From an uncultured Collinsella sp. (GTDB taxonomy: Bacteria > Actinomycetota > Coriobacteriia > Coriobacteriales > Coriobacteriaceae): DNA of 14,853 nucleotides. The translations under genes and the position numbers were made by a program. The notes beneath the pieces are model-generated. The model saw only the letters and a list, made by a program, of their open reading frames with translations. It ran no database searches and was not told the DNA's origin. The DNA is taken from positions 1 through 14,853 of the forward strand of contig UQKM01000035.1 in assembly GCA_900541685.1 (NCBI GenBank), written 5' to 3'. Shown piece after piece: positions 6,531 to 12,628 of the stretch (position 1 is the stretch's first letter; every line of letters starts with the position of its first letter).

Positions 6531-7406
6531 ATGACGGCTGCTGCGGCTGTGGAGCCCACGGAGCTTGAAGAACTCATGGAAGCGCAGGCCGAGGCCGCGC
6601 ATGAGCGCGAGGTTGGGGATGCGACTCGCCCCACGGCAGAGGATCTTGCCGCCTCGCCGACGCGCATCGACGTCGAGGGCCTCGACCTGTTCTATGGCGA
6701 CCACCATGCGCTCAAGGACGTGAATATCAAGATCCGCGACAAGCAGATCACCTCGTTCATCGGGCCTTCGGGCTGCGGAAAGTCCACGTTGCTGCGCTGC
6801 TTTAACCGCATGAACGACGGCATCAAGGATTGCCGCATCGAGGGCAAGATTGCGCTCGATGGTCAAGATATCCTGGGCGATTGCGACATCTGCCGTTTGC
6901 GCCAGCGCGTGGGCATGGTGTTCCAACGCCCCAACCCGTTTCCAATGAGCATCTACGACAACGTCGCGTATGGTCCGCGCGGCATGGGCGTGCGCGATCG
7001 CGTCGTGCTGGATGAGCTGGTCGAGGACTCCCTGCGTCGCGCTGCCCTGTGGGACGAGGTCAAGGACAAGCTCAAAGAGTCGGGCCTGGGTCTTTCGGGT
7101 GGACAGCAGCAGCGCCTGTGCATCGCCCGCGCACTTGCCGTGCAGCCCGACATTCTGCTGATGGACGAGCCGACCTCGGCACTCGACCCTGTGTCGACGT
7201 TGGTGGTGGAGCAGCTGGCCTGCGAGCTCAAGGAGACCTGCACGCTGGTGGTCGTGACGCACAACATGCAGCAGGCCGCGCGTATTTCCGATTCGGTTGC
7301 GTTCTTTTTGCTGGGTGAGCTGGTGGAGCACGCGCCCACCGCGCAACTCTTCAAGAATCCGTCCGATCCGCGCACCGCGGATTATTTGACGGGGCGTTTT
7401 GGCTGA
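6531..7406 (+). CDS. pstB: Phosphate ABC transporter ATP-binding protein PstB
   Basis: The cytoplasmic ATPase that drives high-affinity phosphate import with PstS, PstC and PstA. The start at 6531 is chosen because GGAGGTG (6518-6524) lies 6 bp upstream; an in-frame ATG at 6516 would overlap that site. In the 291-residue product the Walker A motif GPSGCGKST is near residues 78-86, followed by the Q-loop region VGMVFQRPNPFPMSIYDNV typical of PstB, signature LSGGQQQR, Walker B ILLMDEPTSALDP and switch histidine VVTHNMQQ. About 44 residues precede the first ABC strand, an alanine- and glutamate-rich extension that makes it longer than the usual ~250-260 residues. No pstS, pstC, pstA or phoU is in the window; pstB is followed after 64 bp by a PhoP/PhoR-like pair, which supports its phosphate role. 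Confidence 0.95.
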   Translation: MTAAAAVEPTELEELMEAQAEAAHEREVGDATRPTAEDLAASPTRIDVEGLDLFYGDHHALKDVNIKIRDKQITSFIGPSGCGKSTLLRCFNRMNDGIKDCRIEGKIALDGQDILGDCDICRLRQRVGMVFQRPNPFPMSIYDNVAYGPRGMGVRDRVVLDELVEDSLRRAALWDEVKDKLKESGLGLSGGQQQRLCIARALAVQPDILLMDEPTSALDPVSTLVVEQLACELKETCTLVVVTHNMQQAARISDSVAFFLLGELVEHAPTAQLFKNPSDPRTADYLTGRFG

Positions 7407-7434
7407 CGCTGTCTTTTACAGGTGCCTTTAGGGT

Positions 7435-7440
7435 TAAGAT
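7435..7440 (+). promoter_or_regulatory. Possible -10 box before the PhoP-like gene
   Basis: TAAGAT lies 30 bp before the ATG at 7471, with a weak TCTTTT 17 bp upstream and an overlapping TTTTACAGG (7414-7422) that could be a regulator site. With no terminator after pstB, read-through from pstB is also likely. Confidence 0.3.
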
Positions 7441-7470
7441 GCGGTCATATCGGCCGCAAAGGGGTTCAAC

Positions 7471-8199
7471 ATGATCTATTACGTCGAGGACGATGACAAC
7501 ATCAGGGATTTGACAGTCTACGCGCTGCGCAAGCAGGGAATCGAGGCCGAGGGCTTTTCGTGCGATGGCGAGTTTAAGGCTGCTGTGGCACGACGGGTGC
7601 CCGATGCTGTTCTGCTCGACATCATGCTGCCCGATACCGATGGCCTGGCAATTATGCGTCGCCTGCGTGCCGACCGCCTGACGGCGACGGTGCCCATCAT
7701 GATGCTTACTGCCAAGGACACCGAGCTCGACAAGGTGATGGCGCTCGATGGCGGTGCCGACGATTACCTGACTAAGCCGTTTTCGCTCATGGAGCTTGCG
7801 AGCCGTTGCCGCGCGCTGCTGCGTCGCGGCGGCATGGTCAAGCAGGCGAGCGATGTGCTCAGCGTGGGCGACATCGTGCTCTCGCCCAGCCATCGCGAGG
7901 TGACCGTTGCCGGCGAGCCGCTTAAGCTCACCCTGCGCGAGTTCGACCTGCTTGAGTATCTCATGCGCAAGCCCGGCGTGGTCTTTACCCGCGAGTCGTT
8001 GCTGCAGAGCGTGTGGGGCTGGGACTTCGACGGCGGTTCGCGCACCGTTGACGTGCACGTGCAGACGCTTCGCCAAAAACTGGGCGAGCATGCCAGCGCC
8101 ATCGAGACCGTGCGCGGCGTGGGCTACCGCTTGGCTGAGCCTTCTGCCGGTGATGGTGCCGAAGGTGACGACACCGCGTCCACCGCATCGGAGGAGTAA
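7471..8199 (+). CDS. phoP: OmpR-family response regulator, PhoP/PhoB-like
   Basis: A 242-residue phosphate-type response regulator, starting after AAAGGGG (7458-7464). The receiver has the acidic cluster E6-D9, phospho-acceptor D50 in LLDIMLP, T80 and K102 in KPF. The winged-helix domain has the usual LTLREFDLLEYLMRKPG opening and the recognition helix SRTVDVHVQTLRQKLG, ending in VRGVGYRL. A short acidic, alanine-rich tail (about residues 225-242) follows the domain and is unusual. It lies 64 bp after pstB and 3 bp before its kinase, an arrangement that strongly suggests the phosphate-starvation regulator, although the protein alone would only identify the OmpR/PhoB class. Confidence 0.85.
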   Translation: MIYYVEDDDNIRDLTVYALRKQGIEAEGFSCDGEFKAAVARRVPDAVLLDIMLPDTDGLAIMRRLRADRLTATVPIMMLTAKDTELDKVMALDGGADDYLTKPFSLMELASRCRALLRRGGMVKQASDVLSVGDIVLSPSHREVTVAGEPLKLTLREFDLLEYLMRKPGVVFTRESLLQSVWGWDFDGGSRTVDVHVQTLRQKLGEHASAIETVRGVGYRLAEPSAGDGAEGDDTASTASEE

Positions 8200-8202
8200 C
8201 CC

Positions 8203-9627
8203 GTGGTCTTCGCCCCCCAGGGAAAACAAACGCTATCGCACCGCGTTTTTGTGACGATCTTTGTTTGCGCCATGGCGGTTATCGTGGCGTTTACGGTGTT
8301 GGGTGCGTTCTTTGTGCAAAACACCTTGGCGGATGCCACGAGTGCCAATCTGGCGCAGGAAACCGAGCTCATTGCTGCCGCCCTCGACGAGCAGCAGGAG
8401 CCCATCCCGTTCTTGCGTAGCCTCGATCGCGAGGACTTACGCATCACGCTGATTAACAAGGATGGATCGGTTGCCTACGACAACGAGGCGTCGCCTTCCA
8501 CACTGCCCAACCATGGCGATCGCCCCGAGGTCATCGAGGCCTTTGAGAGTGGTTCGGGTTCCGCGGAGCGCGCAAGCTCTACACTCGACGAGATTATGCT
8601 GTATCGCGCCGTCACCCTTGATAACGGCCAGGTCGTTCGCTTGGCGCAGGCCCAGCCTGGCGTTGCGGCGATTTTGCTGTCGATGCTGGCGCCGATGCTG
8701 CTTATCGCAGCAGCGGGTGCGGTACTCTCGTTTTTCATGGCGCGCCGCGAGTCCCGTGCCATCATCGCGCCGTTGCAAGAGGTGGATTTGGACCACCCGC
8801 GCCGTAGCTATGAGCACGCCTATGCCGAGATGGTCCCCATGCTTGAGCGTATCGAGTCGCAGCGCCAGGAACTCAAGCGCCAAATGGCGGTGCTAGCGGA
8901 CAACGACCGTATGCGCCGCGAGTTCACGGCGAATATCACTCATGAGCTCAAGACGCCGCTTACGGCGATTTCGGGCTATGCCGAGCTCATCGCAAACGGC
9001 ATGGTTGAGGGCGAGGATGACCTGCGCAACTTTGGCGGTCGTATCTATCGTGAGGCGGGCCGCTTGGCAGCGCTTGTCAACGATATCCTTACGCTGTCTA
9101 ACTTGGACGAGGCCGAGCGTGCGACTGAGGGCGAGGCGGTGCCCATTGGGTCCACGGAGCCTATTGAGCTCTCGCGTGCCATCTACACGGTTGAGCAGCG
9201 TCTTGAACAGGTCGCCCGTCAAGCGAATGTGACGATAAGTCATGAGACCAAGCCTGTGGTCATCGAAGGCGTGTCGCGCTTGATTGACGAGCTCATCTAC
9301 AATCTGGCAAGCAACGCCATCCGCTACAATCGACCCGGCGGTATGGTTGCGCTGCAGTGCGGCACCAACGACGAAGGTCATCCGTTCCTCGCGGTCGCCG
9401 ACACGGGAATCGGTATCGCGCCTGAAGAACAGGGCAAGGTATTTGAGCGGTTCTATCGCGTGGACAAGAGTAGATCCAAGGCACGCGGCGGAACCGGCCT
9501 GGGGCTTGCCATTGTCAAACATGCGGCCCTGTATCATCACGCCACGCTCGATCTGTCGAGCGAGTTGGGCGTGGGAACCACCATTACGGTGACGTTTCCC
9601 ATACAGCAGGACGAGCCATTCGCATAG
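8203..9627 (+). CDS. phoR: Sensor histidine kinase, PhoR-like
   Basis: A membrane kinase of 474 residues starting at GTG; the ribosome site GGAGGAG (8190-8196) overlaps the stop of the regulator gene, so the two are translationally coupled. Transmembrane helix 1 spans about residues 16-38 and helix 2 about 153-179, enclosing an external domain of ~115 residues with a PAS-like pattern (ITLINKDGSVAYDNEA). The dimerisation helix carries H247 in FTANITHELKTPLTAISGYAELI. The ATPase domain shows LIYNLASNAIRYN, the G1 box DTGIGI, FERFYRVD and GGTGLGLAIVKH. Pairing with a PhoB-class regulator next to pstB suggests control of phosphate acquisition, with PstB contributing to signalling as in known Pst-PhoR systems. 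The ligand of the external domain cannot be told from sequence. Confidence 0.88.
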   Translation: MVFAPQGKQTLSHRVFVTIFVCAMAVIVAFTVLGAFFVQNTLADATSANLAQETELIAAALDEQQEPIPFLRSLDREDLRITLINKDGSVAYDNEASPSTLPNHGDRPEVIEAFESGSGSAERASSTLDEIMLYRAVTLDNGQVVRLAQAQPGVAAILLSMLAPMLLIAAAGAVLSFFMARRESRAIIAPLQEVDLDHPRRSYEHAYAEMVPMLERIESQRQELKRQMAVLADNDRMRREFTANITHELKTPLTAISGYAELIANGMVEGEDDLRNFGGRIYREAGRLAALVNDILTLSNLDEAERATEGEAVPIGSTEPIELSRAIYTVEQRLEQVARQANVTISHETKPVVIEGVSRLIDELIYNLASNAIRYNRPGGMVALQCGTNDEGHPFLAVADTGIGIAPEEQGKVFERFYRVDKSRSKARGGTGLGLAIVKHAALYHHATLDLSSELGVGTTITVTFPIQQDEPFA

Positions 9628-9652
9628 CGATACAACATAGATATTGATGTAG

Positions 9653-9686
9653 ACGCCGCATCGGACTTTCGGGTGCGGCGTTGTTG
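9653..9686 (+). terminator. Terminator of the pstB-phoPR unit
   Basis: ACGCCGCATC (9653-9662) pairs with GGTGCGGCGT (9672-9681) with one T-G wobble, followed by a modest T-rich tail (TGTTGTG). It starts 25 bp after the kinase stop codon. The poor T run makes it a weaker terminator than others here. Confidence 0.65.
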
Positions 9687-9713
9687 TGCAATTTTACGAT
9701 TGCTTCCGTCATT

Positions 9714-9775
9714 TTTACAGGAGAGCCTGTTTCTTATGTATAGAGTTTGGTCTCGGTAAAAAGATGCGATAACAT
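9714..9775 (+). promoter_or_regulatory. Candidate promoter region of the cpsCDB operon
   Basis: Two overlapping possibilities: TTGGTC (9747-9752) with TAACAT (9770-9775) at a 17-bp spacing, starting near 9782; or TTTACA (9714-9719) with TATAGA (9739-9744) at a longer 19-bp spacing. The preceding GTCATTTTTACAGG (9708-9721) resembles GTCTTTTACAGG upstream of the PhoP-like gene. Confidence 0.35.
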
Positions 9776-9822
9776 ACGGACAGTTTTGTCAATCCGAACT
9801 GGGGAAATGAAAGGCAAGCTGC

Positions 9823-10479
9823 ATGACCCTTCTCGAACTGTTCCAGCTGCTCAAAAAGCACCTCAAGCTGGTCATCACCCTTCCGGTGGTCTGCGCGATC
9901 GCCATGGGCATCGTGTCCTTCGTTGCGATGGACAACACCTATACCGCGACGACGAGCATGTACATTCTCGCCAAGACCGACGATAGCGGTCAGATGAGCT
10001 ACAACGATCTCTCGGCGAGCCAGATGCTTTCCAACGATATCGCCACGCTGCTTGATAGCGATAGCGTTAAGAGCGGCGCCGCCAAAGAACTGGGCCTCAC
10101 CGATCTGGATGACTACAAGGTGTCTGTTTCCTCCGAGACCACCACGCGTGTCATTACGCTTTCGGTTACCGGTACCGATGCCAAGGAGACGGCTGAGGTC
10201 GCAAAGGCCATTGCCAGCTCGGTGAGTACGGTCGCTCAGAACGTCGGCGCTGCCCAGAGCATCAACGTTATCGACGAGGCTAAGACCCCCGAAGCCCCCA
10301 GCGGCCCCAAGCGTACGCTGTATATTGCCGTCGCGTTCCTCGCCGGTATCTTTATCGCAGTTGCCTATGTCGTTTTGGCAGACATGCTCAATACCCGCAT
10401 CCGCGGTGCCGAAGAGGCAGAAGAGCTCCTGGGTATTCCCGTTGTTGGCCGAATTCCGGCTATGAAAGGTGGTAAATAG
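9823..10479 (+). CDS. cpsC: Polysaccharide co-polymerase / kinase activator, CpsC (Wzz) type
   Basis: A 218-residue membrane protein that in Gram-positive bacteria sets polysaccharide chain length and activates its cognate tyrosine kinase. It has transmembrane helices at about residues 15-36 and 165-187 with a predominantly polar external domain between them, and the proline/glycine motif PEAPSGPKR just before helix 2, all diagnostic of the Wzz/CpsC family. The C-terminal cytoplasmic tail (188-218) holds RGAEEAEELLGIPVVGRIP, typical of the region that contacts the kinase. It begins after AAAGG (9810-9814). The stop is followed 2 bp later by the kinase gene, so C and D are coupled and kept as separate polypeptides. 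Confidence 0.92.
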   Translation: MTLLELFQLLKKHLKLVITLPVVCAIAMGIVSFVAMDNTYTATTSMYILAKTDDSGQMSYNDLSASQMLSNDIATLLDSDSVKSGAAKELGLTDLDDYKVSVSSETTTRVITLSVTGTDAKETAEVAKAIASSVSTVAQNVGAAQSINVIDEAKTPEAPSGPKRTLYIAVAFLAGIFIAVAYVVLADMLNTRIRGAEEAEELLGIPVVGRIPAMKGGK

Positions 10480-10481
10480 GC

Positions 10482-11219
10482 ATGGCTAAGGCAAAGAACA
10501 CCGATAAGCTCGTTGTACAGAATGCCGCCAAGACCCTTCTGGCCAATATCCGCTTTGCGAGCGTGGACGACCCCATTCGCACCATCACCGTTACCTCCTC
10601 GATTCCCAACGAGGGCAAGTCTACGGTTTCCATTAACCTTGCTCAGGCAATCGCCACGAGCGGCAAGTCCGTGCTCCTGGTCGAGGCCGATATGCGCCGC
10701 AGGTCCCTTTCCGATATGCTCGGCGTTCGTTCGCGCGGCGGACTCTATGCGGTCCTTTCCGAGCAGATCTCCATTGACCAGGCAATTGTCGAGACGGGTC
10801 AGAAGAACTTCTACTTCCTCGATGCCGAGCCGCACATTCCCAATCCTGCCGATATCATCGTCTCTCACCGCTTTGCCAAGCTGGTAAAGGCACTGTCTGC
10901 TAAGTTCCAGTACGTCATCTTCGATGCTCCTCCGGTCGGCACCTTTATCGATGCTGCCGAGATTGCCAGCCTGACCGACGGCACGCTGTTCGTGGTGCGC
11001 GAGGACTTTACCAAGCGCGAAGAGGCGCTCAACGCTATCGCCCAGCTTAAGAAGTCCGAGAAGGTCAAGCTCATCGGTACCGTCATGAATTACTGTGAGA
11101 CCGAGACCAGCGAGTACTACTATTCTTACTACACCAAGGACGGTAAGAAGGTTAAGAAGGGCTCCGACAATCAGGGCACTTCCAAAAAGGGCATCTTCAC
11201 CAACCGAGCAAACGTTTAG
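10482..11219 (+). CDS. cpsD: Bacterial tyrosine kinase, CpsD (BY-kinase) type
   Basis: A 245-residue cytoplasmic BY-kinase that autophosphorylates on C-terminal tyrosines when bound to the tail of its membrane activator. Walker A is SIPNEGKST (about 40-48), Walker A' is LLVEADMRR (65-73) and Walker B is VIFDAPP (145-151). The first acidic residue of Walker A', usually Asp, is Glu68, while D70 is kept. The C-terminus carries the tyrosine cluster EYYYSYY (Y212-Y217), the autophosphorylation site, followed by a lysine-rich tail. These features separate it from ParA/MinD-type ATPases. Its ribosome site AAAGGTGG lies within the end of cpsC. The matching phosphatase is encoded 17 bp downstream. Confidence 0.94.
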   Translation: MAKAKNTDKLVVQNAAKTLLANIRFASVDDPIRTITVTSSIPNEGKSTVSINLAQAIATSGKSVLLVEADMRRRSLSDMLGVRSRGGLYAVLSEQISIDQAIVETGQKNFYFLDAEPHIPNPADIIVSHRFAKLVKALSAKFQYVIFDAPPVGTFIDAAEIASLTDGTLFVVREDFTKREEALNAIAQLKKSEKVKLIGTVMNYCETETSEYYYSYYTKDGKKVKKGSDNQGTSKKGIFTNRANV

Positions 11220-11236
11220 TTGATTAAGGCCGACCT

Positions 11237-11887
11237 ATGCGTGACATTCATTGCCATATCTTGCCGGGTGTAGACGACGGCGCCGCCGATCTTGATGAGA
11301 GCTTGGCGATGCTCGAGGCTGCCAAGCGGGCCGGTGTAACCAGAATCGTTTGCACTCCTCACTGCCGTGATCCCTATTTTGATTACGACAAGATGTGGGA
11401 TGCCTTTGAGCTACTGCGCGATAACGCTGACGGTTTTCCGCTTCAGATGGGCTTCGAGGTCAACCATCGAAAGCTCGTTGAGCTTGGTATCGATGCCGCG
11501 GAGCACCTGCATTTCGATGGGACCAACGAGTTTCTGCTCGAGCTTTCGACGCATGCCGATGCGTATGCGTTTAGAGAGTACGAGAACACGATTTACGATT
11601 TGCAGTGCCGTGGCTACCAGGTGATCATCGCTCATCCTGAGCGCTATCGTGCGGTTCAAAAGGATGTAAGCGTGGCGGAGCGCCTGGTCGATATGGGCTG
11701 CAAGCTGCAAGCTTCGGCGGACTTTATTGCCGGCGGTCGCTTTGGTCGCGAGAAAAAGCCGGCACAGCGCCTGTTCGATCAGAACCTGTACAGCTTCATC
11801 GCGAGCGATGCCCATAACGTGGGTCATTACGATTGCCTGGCGAAGGCTCGCGCGAAGTTTAGCGTGCGCGGAGCTCATTTTCGCTAA
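11237..11887 (+). CDS. cpsB: PHP-domain tyrosine-protein phosphatase, CpsB/YwqE type
   Basis: A metal-dependent phosphatase of the PHP fold that removes phosphate from CpsD tyrosines. The N-terminal motif DIHCHILPGVDDGA supplies metal-binding histidines H5 and H7 and the acidic DD pair; later metal and active-site elements are CTPHCR (H42), GFEV, AHPERY and SDAHN. The product has 216 residues; CpsB/YwqE proteins are usually about 240-255, and the shortfall is at the C-terminus, where only about 20 residues follow SDAHN. The metal ligands are all present, so activity is likely. No remnant of a longer C-terminus is evident in the 38 bp before the next gene. Order C-D-B, with no glycosyltransferase, flippase or polymerase genes following. 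Confidence 0.9.
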   Translation: MRDIHCHILPGVDDGAADLDESLAMLEAAKRAGVTRIVCTPHCRDPYFDYDKMWDAFELLRDNADGFPLQMGFEVNHRKLVELGIDAAEHLHFDGTNEFLLELSTHADAYAFREYENTIYDLQCRGYQVIIAHPERYRAVQKDVSVAERLVDMGCKLQASADFIAGGRFGREKKPAQRLFDQNLYSFIASDAHNVGHYDCLAKARAKFSVRGAHFR

Positions 11888-11925
11888 AATCTGTCCCTAA
11901 CGTTCGCATTGAATGAAAGGGCAGC

Positions 11926-12354
11926 ATGGATATCCAACTTAAGACGGGATGCTTTGATGACGCGGCGTTGGTGCGCCGCGTCGTTTTTATGGACGAGCAG
12001 GGCTACGAGAATGAGTTCGACGCTATCGACGAGGATCCGAACTGCATTCATGTGACGCTCTATGTAGACGGCGAGCTTGCCGGTTGCTCGCGCGTGTTTC
12101 CCGAAGAGCTTGAGCGCGCGGCTGACGCAGAGGCTCCGGTGTCGCCGGCGTGCGACTTGGACGAAGGTGTCGCGGCGGGGGAGACCTACATTATGGGGCG
12201 CGTGGCCGTGCTGCCGAGCATGCGCCGTCGCGGTCTGGCGAGCAAGATTGTCGAGGCCAGTGATGCCGCCGCGCGTGATGCCGGTGCCAAGCTCATTAAG
12301 CTGCATGCTCAGGAATACGTGCTACCGCTCTATGTCAAGGCGGGCTACACGTAG
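11926..12354 (+). CDS. GNAT-family N-acetyltransferase, cut short by an in-frame TAG
   Basis: Encodes 142 residues of a GCN5-related acetyltransferase before a TAG at 12352-12354. The ribosome site AAAGGG precedes the ATG. The acetyl-CoA motif GRVAVLPSMRRRGLASKIV (about residues 90-108) is intact, followed by LIKLHAQEYVLPLYVKAGYT. The same frame continues past TAG for 23 codons (IAPVDYEDEGQPHAWMAKR, then VDGR) to a second TAG at 12424-12426. That tail supplies the final strand and the DEGxPHxxM motif normally found at the end of ElaA/YjcF-like members of the family. The gene is therefore probably interrupted by a single-base change, for example CAG to TAG. The substrate is unknown. The truncated protein may be non-functional. 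Confidence 0.8.
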   Translation: MDIQLKTGCFDDAALVRRVVFMDEQGYENEFDAIDEDPNCIHVTLYVDGELAGCSRVFPEELERAADAEAPVSPACDLDEGVAAGETYIMGRVAVLPSMRRRGLASKIVEASDAAARDAGAKLIKLHAQEYVLPLYVKAGYT

Positions 12355-12426
12355 ATTGCCCCGGTGGACTATGAGGATGAAGGCCAGCCTCATGCCTGGA
12401 TGGCCAAGCGCGTAGATGGCAGATAG
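12355..12426 (+). pseudogene. Detached C-terminal tail of the GNAT gene
   Basis: In frame with the acetyltransferase and separated from it by only the single TAG codon. It encodes 23 residues including DYEDEGQPHAWMAKR, matching the expected end of the family fold, and has no start codon or ribosome site that would fit independent expression. Confidence 0.65.
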
Positions 12427-12464
12427 GGACGTTCCTTTCCTGCCGGCAGTTTGGGACACTCCTT
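12426..12464. repeat. Direct repeats flanking a CTGCCGGCAG palindrome
   Basis: GGGACGTTCCTT (12426-12437) and GGGACACTCCTT (12453-12464) match at 10 of 12 positions and are 27 bp apart. Between them lies the perfect 10-bp palindrome CTGCCGGCAG (12440-12449). The element overlaps the last base of the GNAT tail. It could be a dispersed intergenic repeat or a regulator site. Confidence 0.4.
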
Positions 12465-12536
12465 GGCAATTGGCGCATCAGAGCGCTCGGACATACAGTT
12501 TTTCGATTCCGTATGTATATATGCGCGCTAATGGGT

Positions 12537-12544
12537 TATAAAAT
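12537..12544 (+). promoter_or_regulatory. Candidate -10 region of htpG
   Basis: TATAAAAT is the best -10-like sequence in the 202-bp gap before htpG and would start transcription near 12550. There is no good -35. I see neither a CIRCE element nor an HspR-type (HAIR) repeat here. Confidence 0.35.
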
Positions 12545-12573
12545 CTAAGTCTGAACATAGCAGGTCTGCGATG

Positions 12574-12598
12574 CGGCTCGGGCAACCGGGCCGTTTTT
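12574..12598 (+). terminator. Terminator-like hairpin just upstream of htpG
   Basis: CGGCTCGG (12574-12581) pairs with CCGGGCCG (12586-12593) with one T-G wobble around a GCAA tetraloop, followed by TTTTT. The structure is a standard intrinsic terminator. It could end the cpsCDB-GNAT transcript, but it lies 30 bp before the htpG ATG, leaving no room for a promoter between them, so htpG transcripts probably pass through it. Confidence 0.75.
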
Positions 12599-12628
12599 GC
12601 GGGCAGGGGTAGCGCGAAAGGACTGCAC

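Noticed and set aside
5345..7346. Long minus-strand frames (5345-6394 and 6402-7346)
   Set aside because: Complete overlap with clear kinase and pstB genes, and no domain in their translations.
9717..9730. Small hairpin ACAGG-AGAG-CCTGT before cpsC
   Set aside because: The stem is only 5 bp and the tail is weak, which is expected by chance at this length.
9747..9986. 79-codon frame overlapping the start of cpsC
   Set aside because: Shifted frame over well-supported cpsC codons, with low-complexity charged sequence and no better ribosome site.
12427..12628. CIRCE or HspR heat-shock operator upstream of htpG
   Set aside because: Looked for TTAGCACTC-N9-GAGTGCTAA and CTTGAGT-N7-ACTCAAG; neither is present, and CACTCC at 12458 has no partner.
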